34,767 nucleotides of DNA, taken from the NCBI GenBank assembly GCA_002779395.1, contig PEWR01000020.1:1-34767 (forward strand), in the 5' to 3' direction. Position numbers and translations under genes: made by a program. The stretch comes from Ignavibacteriales bacterium CG07_land_8_20_14_0_80_59_12 (lineage in GTDB: Bacteria > Bacteroidota > Ignavibacteria > 0-14-0-80-59-12). Shown here piece by piece: positions 7,544 to 14,739 of this stretch. How positions within the stretch are numbered: position 1 is the stretch's first letter; each line of letters starts with the position of its first letter. A model generated the notes under the pieces. That model saw only the letters and a program-made list of their open reading frames with translations. It did not search any database and was not told the DNA's origin.

Positions 7544-7971
7544 GTTCGAATCCGATTGAGGAAGAACGGGGAAGCTGGGGAGGTGCCGTGTCGGCAGCGT
7601 TCCTTGTGGCGATTTCGCTTTTCTTCGCGGCATGCAGCGAGTCGACCGGTCCGGGCTCAAGCAATGACATCGTGTTCCCGGATAGGAACATAAAGTACTC
7701 CGTCTCCCTCCAGCCGCTTTTCAACCGCACCTGCGCCTTCTCGGGATGTCACGACGATGGGTCGCAGGCCGGCGGTTTGAGTCTGACCTCCTACTTCAAC
7801 GCGACGGCGCGCCCCGGGACCATAATCCCGGATGATCCGGACCACAGCATCCTCATTGAGAGGGTCGAAGGAAGGATACTGCCGCGAATGCCGTATGGAC
7901 GCGACACGCTCACGGCGAATCAGCAGCATGGTCTGCGGCAATGGGTACTCGAGGGGGCCAAGAACAACTGA
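7540..7971 (+). CDS. Small lipoprotein with cytochrome-c-like CxxxxCH motif
   Basis: A lipoprotein signal peptide ends in LFFAACSES (lipid-modified Cys after FAA). The mature part carries CAFSGCHDDG followed by GGLSLTSY, resembling the short cytochrome-c-like domain found in many Bacteroidota and planctomycete secreted proteins (LQPLF...C....CH, then G.L.L..Y). The C-terminal segment PRMPYGRDTLTANQQHGLRQWV is also typical of that domain, which normally ends with a helix containing I..WI..GA. The heme motif has four residues between the cysteines rather than two, as is common in this group, so covalent heme binding is uncertain. It overlaps the nucleotidase stop by four bases (ATGA) and should be co-translated. 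Role unknown; an outer-membrane or periplasmic electron carrier is one possibility. Confidence 0.65.
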   Translation: MSSNPIEEERGSWGGAVSAAFLVAISLFFAACSESTGPGSSNDIVFPDRNIKYSVSLQPLFNRTCAFSGCHDDGSQAGGLSLTSYFNATARPGTIIPDDPDHSILIERVEGRILPRMPYGRDTLTANQQHGLRQWVLEGAKNN

Positions 7972-8040
7972 CGCGCCGACATGACTTCCGTGCCGGGTTC
8001 TCACTCGCGTCGCTGCAGCCGCAAGGGGAGAGACGGGAGC

Positions 8041-8097
8041 ACGTCATCCTGGGGGAAGCGAAGGGTCCCCGCCGGGGCAAGGAAGAATCCCCGTCCC
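8041..8097. repeat. Degenerate VILSEAK/HPERSEGS-type intergenic repeat
   Basis: The stretch beginning cgtcatcctg and continuing gaagcgaaggg resembles a dispersed intergenic repeat of many bacteria that is often mistranslated as VILSEAK or HPERSEGS. Here one frame gives VILGEAKGPRRGKEES. It includes a small CCCC-GCC-GGGG hairpin (8067-8077) and lies exactly between two converging genes, where it may also act as a two-way terminator. The copy is diverged, and I saw no second copy in the window. Confidence 0.5.
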
Positions 8098-8610
8098 TTA
8101 ACCTCTCCGGGAGAGGATCTCGAGCATGTCCTGCTCGAGCGACTTCGCGGGGCTCTCGACGATGCGGCCGATTTCCCTGCCGTCGCGGAGAAAGATGAAG
8201 GTGGGGACTTTCTCGATACCGTTCGTTGAGGGGGTGGCGTCTGTCCCCTCCTTCTTCCGGTCGACCCCATACAGCTCAATCGACGCGGCAGGAAGCCCCG
8301 CCTGATCGACAATCTTGAAGAAGCGCGGCACCTCCCGCTTCGAGTCGCCGCACCACGTCCCCAGGACAATGAGGACCCTCGTGTCCCCCCACATCGCTCC
8401 GATTCCCCTCACGGCATCCACGTTCGGTGAATAGTCAGAATAGCCCTCTGCAAACCAGTGGAACGCCCCTTCACCGAGCCTCGCACGCGCGAGCGGGCCC
8501 ATCACAATCTCGTCCGCCTTTGCCGCGCTGGCTGATGAAGTGGAGCACCCCTGCAGTGAGACTGCGACGATGAGAACCGGTAAGAATATAAACGTGAGAA
8601 GGATCTTCAT
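8098..8610 (-). CDS. Thioredoxin-fold lipoprotein with monothiol CGDS site
   Basis: The signal peptide ends in VSLQGC, giving a lipidated Cys22. The rest is a thioredoxin fold: a strand VLIVLGTWCGDSKRE places the active-site Cys87 where thioredoxins have WCxxC, and KVPTFIF supplies the cis-proline (P136). The second active-site cysteine is replaced by Ser90, so the protein cannot run the usual dithiol cycle alone. It may work as a monothiol reductase, through mixed disulfides, or as a chaperone. The ATG has GGAGG seven bases upstream and overlaps the NAD kinase stop (ATGA), so it is the third gene of the DUF1844-nadK operon. Confidence 0.8.
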   Translation of the reverse strand: MKILLTFIFLPVLIVAVSLQGCSTSSASAAKADEIVMGPLARARLGEGAFHWFAEGYSDYSPNVDAVRGIGAMWGDTRVLIVLGTWCGDSKREVPRFFKIVDQAGLPAASIELYGVDRKKEGTDATPSTNGIEKVPTFIFLRDGREIGRIVESPAKSLEQDMLEILSRRG

Positions 8611-9500
8611 TGCTCTTCCTCCCTGTTTTCACGGACATCTCGCCCCCACATCAACTTCGTCCTGAGCAGATCATAGTATGAGTGCCCTTTGCGCTTTACA
8701 AGCTTGATGGTATACGGGGCTTTCTTGATGCGGACCTCCACGGGTGAAGCGTAGATTCGGTCCACCTGTCCATCCGCAGTGAAATGGATCGGCTGTCCCG
8801 AGAGGTCGGCAACGATGCGCATGGTCCTGTCATTGGGGATGACAACCGGGCGCGCCATCAGTGTGTGCGGTGCGATGGGTGTGAGAGTGAACACGGGCGA
8901 CTGCGGCACAACGATCGGTCCCCCGCTTGCGAGCGCGTACCCCGTCGATCCGGTAGGTGTCGAAACGACCAGGCCGTCTCCCGTGTACGTGATGAGGTAT
9001 TCCTCGTCCACGTACGTCTCCAGACGGATCGCGCGGAACGAGGGTCCCCGGTGGATCACGATGTCGTTGAGCCCGACGAACTCTTCCGTTTCCCCCCCTG
9101 TCACCCGAGCCGCCAAGACGGATCGCTCCTCCACGTCGAAGTTGCCTTTGAGAAGCTCCTCGATGCAGATGCCGAGGTCCGTGACGGATACCTCGGCAAG
9201 GAAGCCGAGTTTGCCCAGGTTGACGCCAAGCACCGGCGTGCCGCTCGCCCCGACACGACGGGCCGCAGAGAGGATCGTCCCGTCGCCACCGAGCGCGATG
9301 ACGACATCAAGATGCAGCCCCGGGGAAGACAGCGAGCCGGGCAGCGTCGCGACTTTCACGCCGTCGGGAACTCTCACCTGTTCGAGGAGATCGGCGTCAA
9401 GAAAGGTCGTGACATCTCTTCCACGGAAGCGTGAGAGGACCTCACGTACTGCCGGGATAAGCTCTGCCTTCGTCAAGTTGCCGATGATGCCTGTGTTCAT
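8607..9500 (-). CDS. nadK: NAD kinase
   Basis: Phosphorylates NAD to NADP with ATP or polyphosphate in the cytoplasm. The N-terminus MNTGIIGN is a Rossmann-like start. The hallmark GGDGT motif is at residues 71-75 (VVIALGGDGTIL). The C-terminal domain has GLVVSTPTGSTGYALASGGPI, the second family signature, and TLMARPVVI. The length of 297 residues is normal. It starts four bases inside the DUF1844 gene (ATGA) and ends overlapping the thioredoxin-like gene, so it sits in the middle of a coupled operon. Confidence 0.96.
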   Translation of the reverse strand: MNTGIIGNLTKAELIPAVREVLSRFRGRDVTTFLDADLLEQVRVPDGVKVATLPGSLSSPGLHLDVVIALGGDGTILSAARRVGASGTPVLGVNLGKLGFLAEVSVTDLGICIEELLKGNFDVEERSVLAARVTGGETEEFVGLNDIVIHRGPSFRAIRLETYVDEEYLITYTGDGLVVSTPTGSTGYALASGGPIVVPQSPVFTLTPIAPHTLMARPVVIPNDRTMRIVADLSGQPIHFTADGQVDRIYASPVEVRIKKAPYTIKLVKRKGHSYYDLLRTKLMWGRDVRENREEEQ

Positions 9501-9817
9501 GTGTTCTGACCTGCAGCCTCCTGTGATGGCTGAGGACGAGCGGCCGCTTCGTCCTTCGCTACTTCCTCGACGTAGTTGAGGCGGAGATCCCTGAGTGTCG
9601 TGTCGAGATAGCGCTGCTCATCCGGGCTCAGGTTCCCCTTCGTCTTCTCGCTGAGCATTTCAAGGAAGTCGATTGATATACGCGCCTCGTCGAGGTCTCG
9701 TTCGATCTTGTCCCTGAGAGGGTTCTTCAATTTCCCCATGTGCTGCATTGCGGCCGTCTGGAACATGAGGACCAGCTGGGCGAACAGCATGTCATGCCTG
9801 GAGGGCCCGTCTTCCAT
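9497..9817 (-). CDS. DUF1844 protein
   Basis: A 106-residue, mostly helical cytosolic protein. The core FAQLVLMFQTAAMQHMGKL, then an Asp/Glu-rich helix ARISIDFLEMLSEKTKGNL and RYLDTTLRDLRLNYVEE, matches the DUF1844 family, which has no settled function and is common in Bacteroidota, Acidobacteria and deltaproteobacteria. I chose the ATG at 9817 because AGGAG lies six bases upstream. A GTG at 9832 would add five residues and include the Shine-Dalgarno in the coding region. It is first in an operon with nadK and the thioredoxin-like lipoprotein. Confidence 0.85.
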   Translation of the reverse strand: MEDGPSRHDMLFAQLVLMFQTAAMQHMGKLKNPLRDKIERDLDEARISIDFLEMLSEKTKGNLSPDEQRYLDTTLRDLRLNYVEEVAKDEAAARPQPSQEAAGQNT

Positions 9818-9848
9818 TTCTTTCTCCTGCACGTACCGTGCCGATTGA

Positions 9849-9865
9849 GACTGAAGCGTTCAGTC
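9849..9865. promoter_or_regulatory. Perfect inverted repeat in the leader of the DUF1844-nadK operon
   Basis: GACTGAA and TTCAGTC are perfect 7-base arms around GCG. They lie 32-48 bases upstream of the DUF1844 start and downstream of the predicted promoter, so the element would be in the 5' leader. It could be an operator or an RNA hairpin; no T run follows, so it is not an intrinsic terminator. Confidence 0.4.
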
Positions 9866-9908
9866 GATAAGCATCCCCATCGTACATGGCGTACCACAAC
9901 TGCATGGT

Positions 9909-9937
9909 AATGTAGCAATTATTCCGGCGAGCATCAA
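9909..9937 (-). promoter_or_regulatory. Candidate promoter of the DUF1844-nadK operon
   Basis: Minus-strand TTGATG (9937-9932) and TACATT (9914-9909) are 17 bases apart, each matching the sigma-70 consensus at four of six positions. Start of transcription would be near 9902, giving a leader of about 85 bases that contains the inverted repeat. Confidence 0.35.
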
Positions 9938-11166
9938 CCCGCCCGCTCCGGTGCGGCCGAGCAATGGAGGACTCTGTACCCTTCCTTCGCGCCAATTGCG
10001 AAGCCGATCCAGAGAAAGACTGAGAACATAGCATCGGTGACAATATTCGCAAGCTGCGCGCTCACGAGGTACACGAGGCCTGCTGCGAGCAGAAACGCCA
10101 TGAGCAGCCGGTCGTCATTCATGCCCGCCTTGTCGGCCTTCCGACCGGCTACGGCCTGGCGCGTCGCGCGCCAGGCAGCAAGGATCCGAAAGCATAGGAG
10201 CAGAAGGATCACCAGGAACAGTGCTGAGGCGATCCAGCCGCTCTCGATCGTCAGATGGATGAAGTCGTTGTGCCACCCGTGGACCCGCTGATCCGGGAGG
10301 TCGTGCCGCATTCCGGCAGTCACGAGGGAATCGAACGACATCGGTCCATATCCGAAGAGAGGAAGGTGTGCGATGAATCCGCGCGCCATGCCCCAGAGAA
10401 CGAGCCTTCCCGAGCTTCCCTCCTGCGTGAACATCGCTGCAAGACGCTCAATGAGATGGTGGGGAGCCAGAATCGCCGCGACGAAAATGACGGCACCGAA
10501 GATCAACAGGTATCGCGGTCTTCCTCTGAAGACCAGAAGCACACAGACACCAAGGAGGACCGCAAGAAGCGAAGCCCTCACGAAGGTGAGGAAGAGGGCC
10601 TCGATGAGAACCGCGATGGCGAGGATGAGTGCCGCTTTCTGCCACAACGGACGCGGTCTGAAGAGGGCCGCAACGCCGACGAGAATCCCCATCGAGACAA
10701 AGAGGGCGAGCGTGTAGTAACCGCTTGAGGCGGATGAGATGCGCTCTTCGAGGCCATATGCATATTTCCCAATCCCATACACTGCAGCGAGGGTGACCGA
10801 GAGGAGGAAGACGAATCCCAGCCTCCTGATCTGGTCCGGCCTGATGTCCATGCTGTAAACGACAAAGAAGAGAAAAACGTGCAGCCACAGCTTCTGGAAG
10901 TATGTGAGACTCGCAGAGGGAAATGGTGAGACGAGCGCTGAGACGCTTGTAGCGGCGAGGTACAGCAGGACTGCGATGAGAATTGGATCTCTCGGGAGGG
11001 CGATTCCTCTTCGTGCAATTCCGCCTGCAATGAAAAAGAGGACGAGGAGAACGGTGACCCCTTCGATGACGGCGATCGACCAGACCATGACGCCAGCAAG
11101 CGCGAACAAAGCACCGGTCATCAGGCTTCTCAGGAGAGGCGCCTCTGCGCGCCGCTCCGCGCCCAT
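9934..11166 (-). CDS. O-antigen ligase family membrane protein (WaaL/Wzy_C)
   Basis: Inner-membrane protein of about 10-12 hydrophobic helices, expected to join or polymerise undecaprenyl-linked glycan in the periplasm. The Wzy_C region is seen as a conserved arginine in LTFVRASLLAV, then RLVLWGMARGFIAHLPLFGYGP and the large periplasmic loop with GWHNDFIHLTIESG, whose His is important in WaaL ligases. I prefer the ATG at 11166, with AAAGG five bases upstream. A GTG at 11205 overlapping the upstream glycosyltransferase stop is possible and adds 13 residues. It follows an MsbA-type exporter and glycosyltransferases, so the product probably acts on lipopolysaccharide. Ligase versus polymerase cannot be told from sequence alone. 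Confidence 0.82.
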   Translation of the reverse strand: MGAERRAEAPLLRSLMTGALFALAGVMVWSIAVIEGVTVLLVLFFIAGGIARRGIALPRDPILIAVLLYLAATSVSALVSPFPSASLTYFQKLWLHVFLFFVVYSMDIRPDQIRRLGFVFLLSVTLAAVYGIGKYAYGLEERISSASSGYYTLALFVSMGILVGVAALFRPRPLWQKAALILAIAVLIEALFLTFVRASLLAVLLGVCVLLVFRGRPRYLLIFGAVIFVAAILAPHHLIERLAAMFTQEGSSGRLVLWGMARGFIAHLPLFGYGPMSFDSLVTAGMRHDLPDQRVHGWHNDFIHLTIESGWIASALFLVILLLLCFRILAAWRATRQAVAGRKADKAGMNDDRLLMAFLLAAGLVYLVSAQLANIVTDAMFSVFLWIGFAIGAKEGYRVLHCSAAPERAG

Positions 11167-11197
11167 CTTGGCCTTTATCACGGCACGGTTGCTGGCG

Positions 11198-12058
11198 TCA
11201 CACACGGGGCCCCACCAGCTTCTTGATTCTCTTGGTCAAGGGGTCCATGAAGATCTTGATCCGGCGAACCCATGTCGGTGGTTGGTCTTCGAGTCTGGGA
11301 TGGAAACTCCAATCGCAGGCCTCCACCCTTTCCCTCATGACGGCCGGGTGTGTGCCGTTGAAGGGGACGAGGTTCCCGAGATCGTCATACGCACGCATTT
11401 GTTCCGCGAACCTCAAGGTCTCTTCGTCGTTATGGTACAACTTGTGAAAGTCTTTCCTCTTGCGATCAAGGACTGACGGCGGACGAACCCAGCCGTAGTG
11501 GTAGACCTCGGCATCGATGTCCTTTGAGCGAATCGGCGATCCGTCCGTGTGCTTGAATCCCATGGCGTCGCCCCAGGAGACGATGCCTCGCCCATTCTTG
11601 ATGATCCTGACTTCCCGCAAGTACCATTTCCTGTAGTTGTCTTGAACATAGTCGTAGCTGCCGTAGAAATGCTTGTAGCGAAACCGCAGCCCTTCGGCAC
11701 GATCGTCATTCTGATACCTCTGAAGGGCCGAAAGGATCCTCGTATGGAAAGCCTCATGGACTACTTCGTCGGCCTGTACGTAGAAGCACCACCTCCCCCG
11801 GCACTCGGAGAGGGCGTGATTGGTCTCAACTGACAGCAGTCGGCCCCCTTCACGCAGACTCATGTCCCATCGGCGACGGATGATTCTCATGCGGCCGTCG
11901 TCGATCGAGCGTATGACCTCCAGTGTGTCATCATCGGAGTCGCCCAAGTTGACGATGAACTCATCGCACAGCGGCAAGACGGAGAGAATCGCCTCCATGA
12001 ACGGATAGGAATACAACACTCCGTTCCGCACGAGAGAGAAGCCCGATACGTTGATCAT
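11198..12058 (-). CDS. Glycosyltransferase, GT2-like
   Basis: A cytosolic or membrane-associated glycosyltransferase of the GT-A fold. The N-terminus VSGFSLVRNG resembles the nucleotide-binding opening of GT2 enzymes. FIVNLGDSDDDTLEVI follows, and CFYVQADEVVHE supplies the DxD-like acidic site. The middle region is rich in aromatic residues (KHFYGSYDYVQDNYRKWY). Sugar donor and acceptor cannot be named. It overlaps the stop of the MsbA-type gene by four bases (ATGA) and precedes the O-antigen ligase gene, which supports a role in cell-surface glycan assembly. A basic C-terminus (RRIKIFMDPLTKRIKKL) may contact the membrane. Confidence 0.8.
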   Translation of the reverse strand: MINVSGFSLVRNGVLYSYPFMEAILSVLPLCDEFIVNLGDSDDDTLEVIRSIDDGRMRIIRRRWDMSLREGGRLLSVETNHALSECRGRWCFYVQADEVVHEAFHTRILSALQRYQNDDRAEGLRFRYKHFYGSYDYVQDNYRKWYLREVRIIKNGRGIVSWGDAMGFKHTDGSPIRSKDIDAEVYHYGWVRPPSVLDRKRKDFHKLYHNDEETLRFAEQMRAYDDLGNLVPFNGTHPAVMRERVEACDWSFHPRLEDQPPTWVRRIKIFMDPLTKRIKKLVGPRV

Positions 12059-13881
12059 GCTCTCTCCATGAATTGCAGTTCGTGGAGTCGCCGGTAGAGC
12101 CCGTCCTGGTTCACAAGTTGTTCATGAGTGCCCCTGCTGACGATTCTTCCGTCGTCGAGCACAAGGATAAGGTCTGCATGTTGGATCGTGGACAGCCGGT
12201 GCGCAATGACGATTGAAGTCCTGCCTTGCATAAGGCTGTCGATTGCCTGCTGGACCAGGATTTCCGACTCGGAATCAAGGGCGGACGTTGCCTCGTCAAG
12301 GATGAGGATCGGGGGATTGCGCAGAACGGTCCGGGCAATCGAGACTCGCTGTCGCTCTCCCCCTGACAGCTTCATGCCTCTCTCGCCTATGACAGTGTCG
12401 TACCCATGGTCTAGATCCATGATGAAGTCATGCGCGTTTGCCGCTTTCGCGGCGGCCGCGATCGAATCGAACGGGCAATCCGGCAGGCCGTAGGCGATAT
12501 TGTTTCGCACCGTGTCGTTGAAGAGTATCGTTTCCTGCGTGACGACTCCGATGAGCGAGCGCAGTGAACGCAGCCGGAGCCGGCGTACATCGATGCCGTC
12601 GATCGTTATCGATCCGCCCGTCACATCGTAGAAACGCGGAACTAGGTCTGCAACGGTGGTCTTGCCCGCACCGCTCGGACCGACGAGAGCCACCAGGCTC
12701 CCTTTCTTGACCACACAGTCGATGTCCTTCAGTACTTCTCCTCCCGTATCGTACCGGAATGAGACGTTCTTGAAAACGATGCTGTCCTTAAACTCCGGTA
12801 TGTCGACTGCACCGGGTGAATCCACAATCTTCGACTTGATGTCAAGGATCCGAAAAACACGCTCCCCGGCGCCGGCTCCTTCCTTTGCACTGTTGAACAT
12901 TTGACCGAACAGTTTCACGGGCGGCATGAGCTGCAGGATTGCCGTAAGGTAGAGCAGGAACACGCCCGGAGTCATTTCGCTCTTCCCGCCGATAGTCTCA
13001 TAGCCAACGTAGTAGAGGATAACAGTCGCCGTGAGAACACCGAGGTATTCAGTGATCGGCGCGGCGATCGCTCTTCGCCGTGTGAGGCTCACCTGAAGAG
13101 CGTAGTACCTGTCATTCTCCCTGAGGAACCGTTCCACCTCATACCGCTCCGTGCCGAACGCCTTGACGACTCTCATTCCGGAGAGGATTTCATCCAGGAT
13201 CGTCGTGAGGTCGCCGATTTTCTCCTGCACCTTGATGCTTCGCCGCTTCAGGGAATCACCGATCTTGCTGAGCACCAGCGCCATCACGGGAAAGAGGACA
13301 AATATGCCGAGCGTGAGCTGCCAGTTGAATATTAAAAGAATGAGCGTGAAGGCGATGATTTGGGGGGGATCACGAAAGATGCTGTTGATAATGGCGATGA
13401 CAGAATCATTGATGACCCGTACATCGTTGAGAAGATGAGAGATCAGCACCCCCTTCCGCTCCTCGGTAAAAAAATCCAGCGAGAGATCATGAAGGTGCGC
13501 ATAGAAGTCGAATCGGATGTCTCGAACGATTCCCTGCTCCACAATGGACATGAAATAGGTCTGAAGGAACATGAAGACGTTCTTAAGAAGGAATGTGGCA
13601 AGAATAAGGAGACAAAGAATCTGCAAGAGAAACAATCGATCATGCCCGGCAATGATCACCGAGAACTTCTCGATGATAAGACCCTTGAGATCAAGCAGCC
13701 CTCGTGGTTGAGCCGGCAGGATCTTGGTAGGCGGTTGCTGGAAGAGCAGATCAACGAAGGGCATAACGAGCCCTATGGAGAGGACGCTGAACGCCACAAA
13801 AAGGAGCATAAACAGATTCGACCACACGAGGGGCTTCCAGTGCGGTCGGACGTACTTCAGAATCCGGAGATAGATTCTCAT
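12055..13881 (-). CDS. ABC exporter, lipid A/lipopolysaccharide flippase type (MsbA-like)
   Basis: A half-transporter of 608 residues with an N-terminal six-helix membrane domain and a C-terminal ATPase. The ATPase is complete: Walker A GPSGAGKTT, Q-loop VVTQETILFND, signature LSGGERQRVSIART, Walker B ILILDEATSALD and switch histidine IVIAHRLST. Family members flip lipid A-core or lipid-linked glycans across the inner membrane as homodimers. The neighbours (O-antigen ligase, GT2 and WaaE-like enzymes) favour lipopolysaccharide as cargo, though multidrug export cannot be excluded by sequence. The stop overlaps the next gene by ATGA. The ATG at 13881 has only a weak ribosome-binding site. Confidence 0.9.
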   Translation of the reverse strand: MRIYLRILKYVRPHWKPLVWSNLFMLLFVAFSVLSIGLVMPFVDLLFQQPPTKILPAQPRGLLDLKGLIIEKFSVIIAGHDRLFLLQILCLLILATFLLKNVFMFLQTYFMSIVEQGIVRDIRFDFYAHLHDLSLDFFTEERKGVLISHLLNDVRVINDSVIAIINSIFRDPPQIIAFTLILLIFNWQLTLGIFVLFPVMALVLSKIGDSLKRRSIKVQEKIGDLTTILDEILSGMRVVKAFGTERYEVERFLRENDRYYALQVSLTRRRAIAAPITEYLGVLTATVILYYVGYETIGGKSEMTPGVFLLYLTAILQLMPPVKLFGQMFNSAKEGAGAGERVFRILDIKSKIVDSPGAVDIPEFKDSIVFKNVSFRYDTGGEVLKDIDCVVKKGSLVALVGPSGAGKTTVADLVPRFYDVTGGSITIDGIDVRRLRLRSLRSLIGVVTQETILFNDTVRNNIAYGLPDCPFDSIAAAAKAANAHDFIMDLDHGYDTVIGERGMKLSGGERQRVSIARTVLRNPPILILDEATSALDSESEILVQQAIDSLMQGRTSIVIAHRLSTIQHADLILVLDDGRIVSRGTHEQLVNQDGLYRRLHELQFMERA

Positions 13882-13928
13882 GGCGCTTGAGACTTCAGAA
13901 ATGAGCTCCTGCTGCGGACCGTCTCATT

Positions 13929-14735
13929 TCAAACAGACGGATGCGGCGGTTCCGGACTCTTCTGCCGGTTTCGCTTGACATTCTGCAGCTCCCAGATCTT
14001 CATGTACGTCTGCGCATCCGTCATCGCGTGGATGAGCGAGACCATGAGACCGTGTACGCCTTCAACGAAGCCCCTCCGCAGGATATAGTGGTGGAGAAAC
14101 TCCCAGAGCGGGTGAAGGACAAGGGTGATCCCGGAGGGATGCTTGCGCATAGACTTCTCGGCGGCGCGAAGCGTCGAATACTCGTTGATCTTCCTCAGAG
14201 TCCCTTCGACGGTCGGATGCGTGAAGTGAAGGAGCTCGCCCCGAAGGCGCGATGTCCGTCCCTCGACGACGAAGCGCTCATGGACCTTGCGGCCCGTGAC
14301 GTGCGTCACAGATTTCCGGAACAAGCGGAGCTGGTAGTCCGGCGACCATCCGCACGTTCGGATAACGCGGTCGAGAAAGAAGTTGCGCCTCGGGATGAAA
14401 AAGCCGTCGGCCTTTGAGAAATCAAGCGAAGAGATCTCGGCCTTCAGCTCTGGGGAGACGCGTTCGTCCGCGTCAAGGCTCAGGACCCATTCGTGCGTGG
14501 CAAGGGAGAGACCGAAGGTCTTCTGTCGTGCGTACCCCTCCCAGGGATGTGAAACCACGTGCAGCGTGCAGCGGGATGCGACTTCTTTCGTCCTGTCGTT
14601 GCTTCCGGAATCAACAACGATGATTTCATCGACCCACGAAACGCTCTCGAGGCATTCGGCGATATTCGCCTCCTCATTCGCGGCGATGATGGTCACCGAA
14701 AGGGGAAAACGATCTGTGCCGGTCCCGTCCCCCAC
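13929..14735 (-). CDS. Glycosyltransferase family 2, WaaE/KdtX-like
   Basis: GT2 enzyme of the kind that adds a hexose to the lipopolysaccharide inner core. The N-terminal VTIIAANEEANIAECLESV and WVDEIIVVDSGSNDRT form the nucleotide-sugar site, and WVLSLDADERV holds the DxD metal site. HPWEGYARQKTFGLS and the late segment KINEYSTLRAAE resemble the WaaE subgroup. The start is a GTG at 14735, two bases after the leuS stop, without a clear Shine-Dalgarno, so translation may be coupled to leuS. The exact sugar added is not predictable. Confidence 0.85.
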   Translation of the reverse strand: MGDGTGTDRFPLSVTIIAANEEANIAECLESVSWVDEIIVVDSGSNDRTKEVASRCTLHVVSHPWEGYARQKTFGLSLATHEWVLSLDADERVSPELKAEISSLDFSKADGFFIPRRNFFLDRVIRTCGWSPDYQLRLFRKSVTHVTGRKVHERFVVEGRTSRLRGELLHFTHPTVEGTLRKINEYSTLRAAEKSMRKHPSGITLVLHPLWEFLHHYILRRGFVEGVHGLMVSLIHAMTDAQTYMKIWELQNVKRNRQKSPEPPHPSV

Positions 14736-14739
14736 TGGG

